From an uncultured Alphaproteobacteria bacterium (GTDB taxonomy: Bacteria > Pseudomonadota > Alphaproteobacteria > Rs-D84): 64,000 bases of DNA. The position numbers were made by a program, and so were the translations under genes. The notes under the pieces are model-generated. The model was not told the origin of the DNA, made no database searches, and worked only from the letters and a program-made list of their open reading frames with translations. Numbering within the stretch: position 1 is the stretch's first letter; every line of letters starts with the position of its first letter. Shown here in pieces: positions 25,866 through 34,035 of this stretch. The DNA is taken from positions 1 through 64,000 of the forward strand of contig CAKQSE010000004.1 of assembly GCA_934272785.1 (NCBI GenBank). The letters are read 5' to 3'.

Positions 25866-26005
25866 AAAACTGGCTGCAATTTTCTATGCGGGTTGGATTA
25901 TGCAACGCGCGGAATAAAAAATCAACTGTTTTTATTTTTTCTTTACACTTGTAAATGTCATTTTTTTTGCCATATTTTATCAGACACATAATGAAAGGAA
26001 TAAAT

Positions 26006-27697
26006 ATGTTTGCATTACGTTTTTTGTCAAAAGATAAATTTGACAATTATGATGATTATCGCAAAAATGCCACGGTTCGTGTGCCTGATAAATTTAATTT
26101 CGCATATGATGTTATCGACGTCCTGGCCAACGAAGAACCAGATCACGTCGCCCTGTTGTGGACCGATGACAGTGGTGAAAAAAAGAAATTTACATATCAC
26201 GACCTGTCGCTGATGTCTAATTCGGTGGCAAATTTCTTGGCCGCACGTGGATTAAAGAAAGGCGACACGGCCCTGTTGTTTATGCGCCGCCGTTGGGAAT
26301 ATTGGATTTTGATGATGGCAATGCACAAATTGGGCGCGATTCCAATTCCATCAACCAACCAATTAAAATCCGAAGATATTAAATACCGTATCGACACCGC
26401 CGGCATCCAGGCAATTATCGCATTTGATGATGGCACGGTGATGAACGAAATTAAAACCGCCATTGGTGACAGCGCGATTCAATTGATTTCAAACACTGAA
26501 ATTGCGCGCGCGATTGACGAAATGCCAACAATCTTTGAACGCGTCCCGAACGAAAATTCTGATACCATGGTGATTTATTTCACCAGTGGCACAACCGATT
26601 TACCCAAAATGGTTGCGCACGATTTTACATACCCATTGGGACATATCAACACCGCAATATTTTGGCAACGCCTGCGCGATGGGGATATCCATCTGACGGT
26701 GTCAGAATCCGGCTGGGCAAAATGTTCATGGGGCAAAATGTATGGCCAATGGATGGCGGGCGCAACCGTGTTCGTGTATGACTTTGCAGGAATTGCAACC
26801 GCGCACGATTTGCTGACCGCGATGGCCGAAAACCACGTGACGTCGTTCTGTGCACCACCGACGGCATACAAAATGCTGATACATGGCGATTTGTCTAAAT
26901 ATGATTTGTCCGCCCTGACCAAGGTTGACATCGCGGGCGAGGCATTAAATCCCGAGGTGTATGATCGCTTTCTGGCCCAGACAGGCATCAAATTACGCGA
27001 AGGGTTCGGTCAAACCGAAACATGTGTAATGCTGTTCACGAACGAGTGGATTGAGCCACGCCCGGGCAGTATGGGTATGCCGGCGGCCGGTTGGGATGTG
27101 GAATTACTGGACGAACGCGGTCGCCCGGTCCCAGATGACACAGTTGGCGAAATTTGCATTTCACTGAAAAATGGTCGCCCGGTCGGCCTGTTCCAGGGCT
27201 ATCACAATGCCGAAAAATTGACGGCAAGCGTTTTCCGCGACGGATACTATCACACCGGCGACGTTGCATATCGTGACGCCGATGGATATTACTGGTTCGT
27301 GGGCCGTAATGACGACCTGATTAAAACATCGGGTTATCGTGTCAGCCCGTTCGAGGTGGAAAGTGTTCTGATTGAACATCCCGCCGTGCGCGAATGTGCC
27401 GTTACCGGTATCCCCGACGCGTCGCGTGGCATGGCTGTCAAGGCGACAATCGTGCTGAACAAATATTTTCAACCGACCGAATTTCTAAAGGGTCAATTGC
27501 AGCAACATGTTCGTAATCGCACAGCGCATTACAAATGCCCCCGCATGATTGAATTCGTGGACAGCCTGCCCATGACAATCAGTGGGAAAATACGTCGTGC
27601 CCTGATACGAACAATTGACAGCACGAAAAGCACCATCATCGATCCAATTAAAACCACCATCGGTTTTGGCAAGGACGATGACAAGGACAAAAAATAA
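26006..27697 (+). CDS. Acyl-CoA synthetase, AMP-forming (ANL superfamily)
   Basis: The enzyme activates a carboxylic acid with ATP to the acyl-AMP and then the CoA thioester. The 563-residue protein has the A3-type P-loop IYFTSGTTDLPKMVAHD, the A5 block EGFGQTETCVMLFTNEW, the hinge region YHTGDVAYRDADGYYWFVGRNDDLIKTSGYRVSP and the C-terminal catalytic Lys region SLPMTISGKIRRALIR. The WAKCSWGKMYGQWMAGATVF stretch is typical of medium-chain (ACSM-type) and acetyl-type synthetases, so a medium-chain acid is the best guess. I chose ATG 26006, with AAAGGA upstream. A Lys/Asp tail ends the protein. Monocistronic. Confidence 0.9.
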   Translation: MFALRFLSKDKFDNYDDYRKNATVRVPDKFNFAYDVIDVLANEEPDHVALLWTDDSGEKKKFTYHDLSLMSNSVANFLAARGLKKGDTALLFMRRRWEYWILMMAMHKLGAIPIPSTNQLKSEDIKYRIDTAGIQAIIAFDDGTVMNEIKTAIGDSAIQLISNTEIARAIDEMPTIFERVPNENSDTMVIYFTSGTTDLPKMVAHDFTYPLGHINTAIFWQRLRDGDIHLTVSESGWAKCSWGKMYGQWMAGATVFVYDFAGIATAHDLLTAMAENHVTSFCAPPTAYKMLIHGDLSKYDLSALTKVDIAGEALNPEVYDRFLAQTGIKLREGFGQTETCVMLFTNEWIEPRPGSMGMPAAGWDVELLDERGRPVPDDTVGEICISLKNGRPVGLFQGYHNAEKLTASVFRDGYYHTGDVAYRDADGYYWFVGRNDDLIKTSGYRVSPFEVESVLIEHPAVRECAVTGIPDASRGMAVKATIVLNKYFQPTEFLKGQLQQHVRNRTAHYKCPRMIEFVDSLPMTISGKIRRALIRTIDSTKSTIIDPIKTTIGFGKDDDKDKK

Positions 27698-27698
27698 T

Positions 27699-27724
27699 AA
27701 AAAACGCCCAAACGGGCGTTTTTT
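27699..27724 (+). terminator. Rho-independent terminator
   Basis: AACGCCC-AAAC-GGGCGTT followed by TTTTT directly after the synthetase gene. Confidence 0.85.
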
Positions 27725-27725
27725 A

Positions 27726-27754
27726 TTGGCGACAAAAATCCATTATGATATAAT
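27726..27754 (+). promoter_or_regulatory. Promoter of the structured RNA / lipoprotein gene
   Basis: TTGGCG (27726-27731), a 17-bp spacer and a perfect TATAAT (27749-27754). The start site would be near 27761, giving a 200-nt region before the lipoprotein start codon. Confidence 0.65.
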
Positions 27755-27760
27755 TCGCAT

Positions 27761-27930
27761 GTGTGGCGTGTTGCCGCACTGGGTTTAAGCACCCATCAGA
27801 AAGCGTCAGCGATGACGAAAAAAATCGCCAGCCCAAGTGATTGGGGTTGGGGTGTGTCGAATATATTGAATAAGACACGCAATCCTTTCTGATTGTGCTT
27901 AAACTCCAACCCACCAATTTTTTTGGTGGC
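27761..27930 (+). ncRNA. Strongly structured RNA or 5' leader, family unknown
   Basis: The region folds into a long stem: 27781-27792 pairs with 27895-27906 (12 bp, one G-U) and continues as 27795-27803 with 27885-27893 (9 bp). Inside are a hairpin CGTCA-GCGA-TGACG (27804-27817) and a stem GATTG / CAATC enclosing GTGTC / GACAC (27839-27884). An outer hairpin TGTGGC / GCCGCA precedes it. GGGTTGG (27844-27850) could form a pseudoknot with CCAACCC (27906-27912), which overlaps the final hairpin CCACCAA / TTGGTGG (27911-27929). The overlap would allow a switch. I see no hallmark of SRP RNA, tmRNA or RNase P. It could be a small RNA or a cis-regulatory leader. Confidence 0.5.
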
Positions 27931-27961
27931 ATTTTGTTTATACAACCAAGGGGGAACACAA

Positions 27962-28972
27962 ATGAAAAAAATACTTACCGTGCTGTTTGCACTGATACTG
28001 GCCGCATGCGACCGCCCAATCGCCACAACGGTGTTGCGACCCGATGCTGAGTTTGGGGAAATGACCGGACCAATCACACTGCGCATATATGATGTTGATA
28101 ATGTTGTCGCAACCATACACGGCCAAGATATAAAATTAGTTTCCCAGGGGATAATAAATGACGACAACGATGCAATCCAAACAGAATTAGCATGGGATTG
28201 CACATACGGTGACCAAACATTTACAATCCATGGAATATATGACACCGAAAATAAAACTGTGCATTTTAAATATATTACATATATGGTGGATTCTGACACC
28301 ACACGGTATAATTACCCAAAAACATTTGCCGCAGTAGATTTCAAAGACGGCGTTCCTGCCCGTCGCGCCGGTGACATTACGAACAATTGTGACGCGGCAA
28401 TGAAAAAATGCGATAACGGGCAAGAAATTTATCTAAGTTGTCCAGACGGTCATGATGGTGCATACGAATATATAACACTGGTCAAATGCCCCGATAAAAG
28501 CAATATAATATGCGTGGACAATGGAATATCAACGCCACAAACAACATCTGCCGTTACTGACCGAGATCCAGATTCCCTCGGCGGCGTACTGTATTCTGGT
28601 AAAAATGGCATCACTGTTAAATACGATCCGTTATCTGATACATATTGGACCCACGGTCCCAGTGCATCGGATTTCGATGTCAAATGCATTCAGACAATTA
28701 AACTGGAACAACATAAAATCTGTGCCCGTCACATAAACAGCATTACCATACGGCTGGCCGGCGGCATATCCGTCGTATTATTTGGCGAACGAACTAACCA
28801 GGCGCAAAGTGTATATTTTTCGCCCCTAAGCCAGGAACAGGCGCTGAGCATCACACCAAATTGGGACTATGCAAACATCAAACACTATAAATATGGCACA
28901 GAACCCCACGAGGCAGACGCGTGCGACGTGCTGCAAAAATTGGAACAATTCCGTTCAAACGTCAACAAATAA
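27962..28972 (+). CDS. Lipoprotein of unknown function
   Basis: The 336-residue protein begins MKKILTVLFALILAACDRP, with a clear lipobox (LAAC), so it is probably a membrane-anchored lipoprotein. The rest shows beta-rich stretches and scattered Cys pairs (NNCDAAMKKCDNG, YLSCPDGHDG, VKCPDKSNIICVDNG), suggesting disulfides in the periplasm. No recognised domain. I chose ATG 27962 because AAGGGGGAA precedes it. It lies about 200 nt downstream of a good promoter with a folded RNA between, so it may be regulated by that leader. Confidence 0.75.
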   Translation: MKKILTVLFALILAACDRPIATTVLRPDAEFGEMTGPITLRIYDVDNVVATIHGQDIKLVSQGIINDDNDAIQTELAWDCTYGDQTFTIHGIYDTENKTVHFKYITYMVDSDTTRYNYPKTFAAVDFKDGVPARRAGDITNNCDAAMKKCDNGQEIYLSCPDGHDGAYEYITLVKCPDKSNIICVDNGISTPQTTSAVTDRDPDSLGGVLYSGKNGITVKYDPLSDTYWTHGPSASDFDVKCIQTIKLEQHKICARHINSITIRLAGGISVVLFGERTNQAQSVYFSPLSQEQALSITPNWDYANIKHYKYGTEPHEADACDVLQKLEQFRSNVNK

Positions 28973-28996
28973 AAAACGCCCGTTCGGGCGTTTTTT
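28973..28996. terminator. Bidirectional terminator
   Basis: AACGCCCG-TT-CGGGCGTT flanked by A-tract and T-tract between the convergent genes ending at 28972 and 28995. Confidence 0.8.
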
Positions 28997-29213
28997 AGTT
29001 TGCTTTTTTACTGCGGACGTCACTCCATGTCTTGCCAGCAATTTTGTTTGGTATCAGTTCAAAAAAGCCCCAAATATAAATCACCAGTGCAATAATCAAC
29101 ACATCAATGCCGGACATAGAAAAATCGCCGAATGCGTTCTTTATCAGTTCCCCAACTAATAAAAACACAAAAAGCAACAACCACGTCAATATTGATTTGA
29201 CTGACTTACTCAT
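28995..29213 (-). CDS. Small membrane protein, two TM helices
   Basis: I do not recognise this 72-residue protein. It has two hydrophobic helices (about residues 8-22 and 34-52) joined by a short loop containing KNAFGDFSMSG, and a basic C-terminal tail. It lies 13 bp downstream of fabF on the same strand and is probably the last gene of that transcript. No known partner. Confidence 0.6.
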   Translation of the reverse strand: MSKSVKSILTWLLLFVFLLVGELIKNAFGDFSMSGIDVLIIALVIYIWGFFELIPNKIAGKTWSDVRSKKAN

Positions 29214-29226
29214 ATGCCACCGCCTT

Positions 29227-30477
29227 TTACTTTACACGTTTCAAGACCAATGATGCATTTGTTCCGCCAAATCCGAAACTGTTGCTGATGGCAACATCAA
29301 CCTTGCGCTTTTTCGCGACATTTGGCACCAGGTCAAAGTCGCCAACGGCGTCTTCTGGATTTTCCAGATTGATTGTTGGTGGCACAACACCGTCACGTAT
29401 GGCCAGTGTGCAGAATATCGCCTCAACCGCGCCGGCGGCACCCAACAGGTGTCCCGTCACAGACTTGGTCGATGACATTGATACCGGCGCATCACCAAAC
29501 AGGTTTTTAACCGCTGTCAATTCACCAATATCGCCCAGGCCCGTTGACGTGCCGTGTGCGTTGACATAGTCAACATCCGATGGTTGCAATCCCGCATCGC
29601 GTAATGCCGCACGCATCGCGCGCAGGCCGCCCTCGCCCCCTTCGGCGGGCGCGGTGATATGATACGCGTCACCCGACAGGCCGTATCCAGCAACCTCGGC
29701 ATAAATTTTTGCACCACGTGCGACGGCGTGTTCGTATTCTTCCAAAATCAAGATACCTGCACCTTCGGACATAACGAAACCATCGCGGTCTTTGTCCCAC
29801 GGACGTGATGCCGCGGTCGGATTATCGTTGCGTGTGGACAGTGCCTTCATCGCGTTAAATCCCGCAATGCCGATTACGTCAATTGCGCCCTCGGTCCCGC
29901 CGGCAACCATAATGTCGGCGTCCCCATGTTCGATTAAACGTGCGGCCTCGCCAATGGAATGGGCACCAGTTGCGCATGCGGTCACAATCGCCAGGTTTGG
30001 TCCCTTTAATCCATACTTGATAGAAATGTGACCCGCCGTCATATTGATAATAGATTTCGGAATAAAGAACGGGCTGATACGACGTGGACCGCCATTATAC
30101 AATTCAATACAATTTTCATAAATAGATGTCAGTCCGCCAATACCCGCACCAACCGACACGCCAAAGCGTTCCTTGTCACCATCATAATCAATCAGACCCG
30201 CGTCACGCAATGCCTCGTCTGCGGCGACAACACCGTATGCAATCGACTTGTCCATTTTGCGCAATTCTTTTGGGTTCAATACGGCCTCGGGATTATATTG
30301 GCCAGGTTCGGTCCCATGAATTGGTAATCCGGCAATCTGGGTTGCCAGCATTGACGCATCAAACGTATCAATTTTACGAATCCCAGAATTTCCCGCGACA
30401 ACATTTTTCCACGCATACTCAACGCCCGTGCCGCACGGTGATACAATACCCATACCGGTAATAACGACTCTTCTCAT
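29227..30477 (-). CDS. fabF: 3-oxoacyl-ACP synthase II
   Basis: FabF elongates acyl-ACP with malonyl-ACP in fatty-acid synthesis. The 416-residue sequence has the catalytic Cys in IVTACATGAHSIG (residue 168), and the two His in NAHGTSTGLGD and SVTGHLLGAAGAVE. The end SFGFGGTNASLVLKR is diagnostic. It follows acpP with a terminator between, so the two can be transcribed separately; they are commonly adjacent. Confidence 0.97.
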   Translation of the reverse strand: MRRVVITGMGIVSPCGTGVEYAWKNVVAGNSGIRKIDTFDASMLATQIAGLPIHGTEPGQYNPEAVLNPKELRKMDKSIAYGVVAADEALRDAGLIDYDGDKERFGVSVGAGIGGLTSIYENCIELYNGGPRRISPFFIPKSIINMTAGHISIKYGLKGPNLAIVTACATGAHSIGEAARLIEHGDADIMVAGGTEGAIDVIGIAGFNAMKALSTRNDNPTAASRPWDKDRDGFVMSEGAGILILEEYEHAVARGAKIYAEVAGYGLSGDAYHITAPAEGGEGGLRAMRAALRDAGLQPSDVDYVNAHGTSTGLGDIGELTAVKNLFGDAPVSMSSTKSVTGHLLGAAGAVEAIFCTLAIRDGVVPPTINLENPEDAVGDFDLVPNVAKKRKVDVAISNSFGFGGTNASLVLKRVK

Positions 30478-30541
30478 ATAATTTTTCCTTTGTCATGATT
30501 TAACACACGCATATGATAAACCCTTTGTCCGGTAAAATACA

Positions 30542-30588
30542 GAAAAAAAATCCGCCGCCGGGTCATACCCGTGCGACGGACATTTTTT
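30542..30588 (-). terminator. Terminator of acpP
   Basis: On the minus strand a long GC stem (TCCGTCGC...GGGT-ATGA-CCC...GGCGGCGGA) is followed by TTTTTTTT. Confidence 0.75.
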
Positions 30589-30601
30589 ATGAAACGCCGG
30601 A

Positions 30602-30835
30602 TTATTTCTGGTGCGCTTCAATGTACTTGACAGCATCACCAACTGTGTTCAGCTTTGCAGCTTCTTCGTCAGGAATTGTGATATCGAATTCTTTTTCAAC
30701 TTCCATAACGAATTCTACAACATCCAAAGAATCAGCACCCAAATCGTTGACGAATGTAGAAGCTTCTGTGATTGTGTCTTCTTTGACATTCAATTTTTCA
30801 GCTACGATTTTTTTTACTTTTTCAAAAGTTGTCAT
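30602..30835 (-). CDS. acpP: Acyl carrier protein
   Basis: ACP carries the growing acyl chain on 4'-phosphopantetheine. The 77-residue acidic helical protein has the GADSLDVVEFVMEVEKEF motif; Ser36 is the attachment site. Complete and typical; upstream of fabF on the same strand. Confidence 0.97.
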   Translation of the reverse strand: MTTFEKVKKIVAEKLNVKEDTITEASTFVNDLGADSLDVVEFVMEVEKEFDITIPDEEAAKLNTVGDAVKYIEAHQK

Positions 30836-30969
30836 TTTTTATCCTTTGTTTCGGTTAAATTTGTGGCCCAATATGGGACGTCATTATTCAACGCTATCAT
30901 TTTATGGCATTGGTGTCAAGAATTTATAACAAACGATAACAAAGGCTTGACATTTTACCTATTATATGT

Positions 30970-31965
30970 TTAGGCCATTATTTCGTTCAGTAATGAATTC
31001 ATATTCGCACGAATATCCTCGCGATCGGGGGCCCACACCAAGCGGCGCATTAAAAATTTATGTACATCGTCCATCGTCAGCGTCGGTATTCCCGCCGCCA
31101 CCGCAACCGCACGCCACGCGCGACGCGGATCGGTCAAATGCCCACGGCCACGCCCCGGGAAAACCCAGCGACCATTTTGCGGCAAATCCTGTAACAGCAC
31201 AACCGCCTGGTCTGACAATGGCATATCGTTCCACATATAATGATTGAAATCCAGGTCACGCCACTGCATCGAAAACACGCGCGATTTTGGCGCAAACCCA
31301 TACACCAACATTAAAAATGCGGCACGCAGACTAGCTGATTTTTCCGCGTTTATCGCGTCCATCAATCGATGAAACACAAATCTGTTCAGCGGTCGCACAC
31401 GACGATTTTGCACAACCTTGGGCAAATCAGAAATTATATTTTCCGCGTATCCGTTTTCGGCGGCATATGCGAACATGCTCTGTAATAATTCTTGCATGCG
31501 ACCACGTATTGCGACGCCATCGATATTTGATATCACGTGTTCACAATCCGCACGCGTAATGTCGGACATATTTTTATCGGTCAATTCCCCCAGATGGCGC
31601 GTTATCGCACGACGCAATTTTTCACGCGACGCCGGCACGCGACGCACGCGATTCGTCATATACAAATCAACAAATTTTGAAAATTTAATCTTGCGACGAC
31701 GGGTCGGCACCGGTGCATCGGCACGCGCCAGAATTTCAGACACGGCACTGCGCGCATCTTCGATATCCATATCTGGATACTTTCCGATGATAAAGCGGCG
31801 ATCACGCCCGCGCACACGATGACGAACAAAGAACGTCTTGACCCCACGGCTGGTCACATACATGCGCAAACGCGGTTCTGATAAATCCTGGACCACATCA
31901 AAACCCGCACTGGGGGCCGGCAGGTTGTCCAATATGAACGGATTAAAAAAGAACTGGTGCGCCAT
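30970..31965 (-). CDS. Tyrosine-recombinase-like protein lacking catalytic residues
   Basis: The 331-residue protein has the architecture of a P4-type phage integrase: an N-terminal arm-binding region (RMYVTSRGVKTFFVRHRVRG...FIIGKYPDMDIEDARSAV), a core-binding helical domain (about 95-190) and a catalytic-like domain with the landmark MQWRDLDF and VPLS-like MPLSDQAVVLLQDL. However, the first catalytic Arg is not there (GFAPKSRV where GxRxxE is expected), the HxxR box reads DDVH, and no C-terminal Tyr is present. It therefore probably binds DNA without recombining it, or is a decaying gene. It is the last gene after the Cys-rich array, 24 bp downstream, with GGGGG-type SD. No att-like repeats were seen beside it. 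Confidence 0.75.
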   Translation of the reverse strand: MAHQFFFNPFILDNLPAPSAGFDVVQDLSEPRLRMYVTSRGVKTFFVRHRVRGRDRRFIIGKYPDMDIEDARSAVSEILARADAPVPTRRRKIKFSKFVDLYMTNRVRRVPASREKLRRAITRHLGELTDKNMSDITRADCEHVISNIDGVAIRGRMQELLQSMFAYAAENGYAENIISDLPKVVQNRRVRPLNRFVFHRLMDAINAEKSASLRAAFLMLVYGFAPKSRVFSMQWRDLDFNHYMWNDMPLSDQAVVLLQDLPQNGRWVFPGRGRGHLTDPRRAWRAVAVAAGIPTLTMDDVHKFLMRRLVWAPDREDIRANMNSLLNEIMA

Positions 31966-31989
31966 GGTGTGTGCCCCCGCGTTAGTTGA

Positions 31990-32406
31990 TTATTTTACAT
32001 TTGCGTATTTCTGGGTCCAAAAGGTATCACGTTTTTTACGCCAAAAATCCAAAATTTTTTTCTGGTAAAAATAGCCCACGTTTTGACCATGATTTTTGCA
32101 ACTGTCAAAATTGCAACAACCTTTTTTACTCAAGAAACAACAATCTTTGTGTCGTGTCAGTGGTGCAGAACGCAGTCCCATAATTGCCCCCGCCATTGGC
32201 GATTGATATGTGTATTCAACAATGCACGCCCATGTGTTGTCGGCCGTTTCTTTGTCATCAACCACCGCAGTCATCGCATCGCGCGCATCTTTCAAATCTG
32301 CCACCGCGTCATCATAATGATTCAAGACCGCCTGGTAATCCAATCTGTCATGCGCACGCTGGGCCGCAGATGTCTTTAAATAATATTTCAACTTCTGTAT
32401 CAACAT
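31990..32406 (-). CDS. Cys-rich array paralogue 1
   Basis: The 138-residue protein belongs to the unrecognised family of this locus. It has the N-terminal motif MLIQKLKYYLKTSAAQRAHD, a helical middle (YQAVLNHYDDAVADLKDARD, probable coiled coil), then the Cys cluster: an upstream Cys (WACIVEYTY) and CCFLSKKGCCNFDSCKNHG. This copy is the most divergent at the Cys cluster, with two extra Cys. No signal peptide, so it is probably cytoplasmic and may bind metal. One base separates it from the upstream paralogue. Confidence 0.75.
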   Translation of the reverse strand: MLIQKLKYYLKTSAAQRAHDRLDYQAVLNHYDDAVADLKDARDAMTAVVDDKETADNTWACIVEYTYQSPMAGAIMGLRSAPLTRHKDCCFLSKKGCCNFDSCKNHGQNVGYFYQKKILDFWRKKRDTFWTQKYANVK

Positions 32407-32407
32407 T

Positions 32408-32800
32408 TTATCTTACCTTGCTGTATATATTTTCCCAAAATATTGCTTTTTTATTCAGTGCCAATTCGCACACAGTATACAATTGTGCGCATTCATTATT
32501 CGCGGCACGCAACGGGCAATCCTGCTGCTTACACGGAACACCATGAATAAAGTGCGGGCATGTGTGTGTTGTTGTGTATTTAACACCTGGCACCTTTTCC
32601 AGAATCTTAAACTTTACACAACCCGATACGTCCGCCGGGTCTTCGTAATAATCCAAATCAACGCTAATCCGATTTAATGCACGGGCATATTTATTTTTTG
32701 CAACACCATATTTCATACACAGCGCGCGATATTCGCCCGCGTTCTGGCGTCTAACGCCTGCTGGCGTTTTCAGCCAATACTTTATTTTTTTAATGTTCAT
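32408..32800 (-). CDS. Cys-rich array paralogue 2
   Basis: The 130-residue protein starts MNIKKIKYWLKTPAGVRRQN, matching the family's K-I-K-Y-[YW]-L-x-T start, then a helical region and the cluster CPHFIHGVPCKQQDCPLRAANNEC. The C-x6-C-x4-C spacing is the family's typical form. It uses AAGGATTAAATAA as SD. Function unknown. Confidence 0.75.
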   Translation of the reverse strand: MNIKKIKYWLKTPAGVRRQNAGEYRALCMKYGVAKNKYARALNRISVDLDYYEDPADVSGCVKFKILEKVPGVKYTTTHTCPHFIHGVPCKQQDCPLRAANNECAQLYTVCELALNKKAIFWENIYSKVR

Positions 32801-32812
32801 TTATTTAATCCT

Positions 32813-33247
32813 TTATTTGTTTTCAGCGCGCCCCATTGCACGTGCCAAAAACGCATCACGTGCGGCAACGGCGGCGTCATAGCGGTCCTTGGCCGCAAAA
32901 TACGCGGTATTTTTTTCATAAAAGGCACAGTCCTTGCGCGGACATTTTTTGTCGCCTTCGGCAAAATACCGACAATTATTCTCCCTTACCAACATGGGTG
33001 TATATCTGCTCAGGTCATCTCCGCCCAACATATTGTTCGGATACGTCAGATATACAACACACGCCTTTCTTAAAACTTCTGTTCGGGACAGTCCATCGGT
33101 CACGATACGCAACGCCTCGTGCGCCTGTTCCATGTCACGCCCTGCTTCGAAACATTTCAATTCCAGGTCTTCCAACACGGCATTATTCTGCGCACGCTGG
33201 GCGGCACTGGTTGTCAAATAATATTTTATCTTGGCAAAAAAATTCAT
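32813..33247 (-). CDS. Cys-rich array paralogue 3
   Basis: I start at ATG 33247 (MNFFAKIKYYLTTSAAQRAQ) because the family motif begins there and GGGGGACG precedes it; a longer frame to 33328 overlaps the neighbour. The 144-residue protein has a Glu-rich helical middle and the cluster CRYFAEGDKKCPRKDCAFYEKNTAYF, in family form with the aromatic N-x2-Y end. Function unknown. Confidence 0.75.
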   Translation of the reverse strand: MNFFAKIKYYLTTSAAQRAQNNAVLEDLELKCFEAGRDMEQAHEALRIVTDGLSRTEVLRKACVVYLTYPNNMLGGDDLSRYTPMLVRENNCRYFAEGDKKCPRKDCAFYEKNTAYFAAKDRYDAAVAARDAFLARAMGRAENK

Positions 33248-33263
33248 AATCGTCCCCCAATTG

Positions 33264-34019
33264 TTATTTTGTTTTTGTTGGCATCCAATCCTTGCCAGCA
33301 ATCGCACGATATGCCGCACACGCCGCATTATAGCGGTTTAAAACATCGGCATAATGCGCATTTTTTTCGCGATATGGGCAATTGCGTTCGCATGGCGTCG
33401 CAAATTCTGTGCATTTTTCATTTAATGTAAAACTGTGCGACGGACCATCAGAATCCAACACCGCCCAATCACCGGCCCCATAATACGCCGACACAAAGCA
33501 GCCCATTTTTACCAACGGCCCGCTGTTTGGATTGATACAAACATGTGTCGATATCGCAGATTTTGCCAACGTCAATTCATTTTCCAAATCGGCGCATTGC
33601 GCATTTAAATGTGCAATTTCTGTATTCCGTTCTTGCCGGGCACGCGCCGCCTGGGCAATACGCAACGCACAACGCTCTGGCCAGAATTCCTTTTCCTTGA
33701 CCAGGGCCGTCCCATACGCACGAAACGCGTCAAAATATTTATGATTTTCACCCAGATACGGACATTCTTTATCCATGCACGGCCCCTGTATTTCTGGCTG
33801 GAACGCCGCGCAACGCGTATCCGTATTATCCAGCAAATCATCAAATATTCCGCGTGTCGCCCCAATATGCTCGCCACTGCATACCAGCGCATATTCCATA
33901 TCCTTTACACGCGCCTCTTTTTCCTTGGCATCATGGACCAACTGTTTAAAATCCGCCCTATCTTGCGCACGCTGTGTGGCATCCGTATTCAAATAATATT
34001 TAATTCTTTTCAACATCAT
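33264..34019 (-). CDS. Cys-rich array paralogue 4 (two-module form)
   Basis: The protein starts near MMLKRIKYYLNTDATQRAQD (ATG 34019, after AAGGGGGCGAAA) and is about 251 residues, twice the single-module size. Module one ends in CAAFQPEIQGPCMDKECPYL and module two in CTEFATPCERNCPYREKN; each is preceded by a helical, probably coiled-coil, stretch (the second by ALRIAQAARARQERNTEIAH). An upstream Cys also marks module two (MGCFVSAYY). This looks like an internal duplication. Confidence 0.75.
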   Translation of the reverse strand: MMLKRIKYYLNTDATQRAQDRADFKQLVHDAKEKEARVKDMEYALVCSGEHIGATRGIFDDLLDNTDTRCAAFQPEIQGPCMDKECPYLGENHKYFDAFRAYGTALVKEKEFWPERCALRIAQAARARQERNTEIAHLNAQCADLENELTLAKSAISTHVCINPNSGPLVKMGCFVSAYYGAGDWAVLDSDGPSHSFTLNEKCTEFATPCERNCPYREKNAHYADVLNRYNAACAAYRAIAGKDWMPTKTK

Positions 34020-34035
34020 TTTCGCCCCCTTGGAC

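Noticed and set aside
27761..27930. SRP RNA, tmRNA or RNase P RNA
   Set aside because: None of the conserved motifs of these RNAs is seen; kept only as an unknown structured RNA.
27796..28302. Antisense ORF of 168 codons opposite the lipoprotein gene
   Set aside because: It overlaps the structured RNA and the 5' part of a gene with a clear lipobox and SD; no signature of its own.
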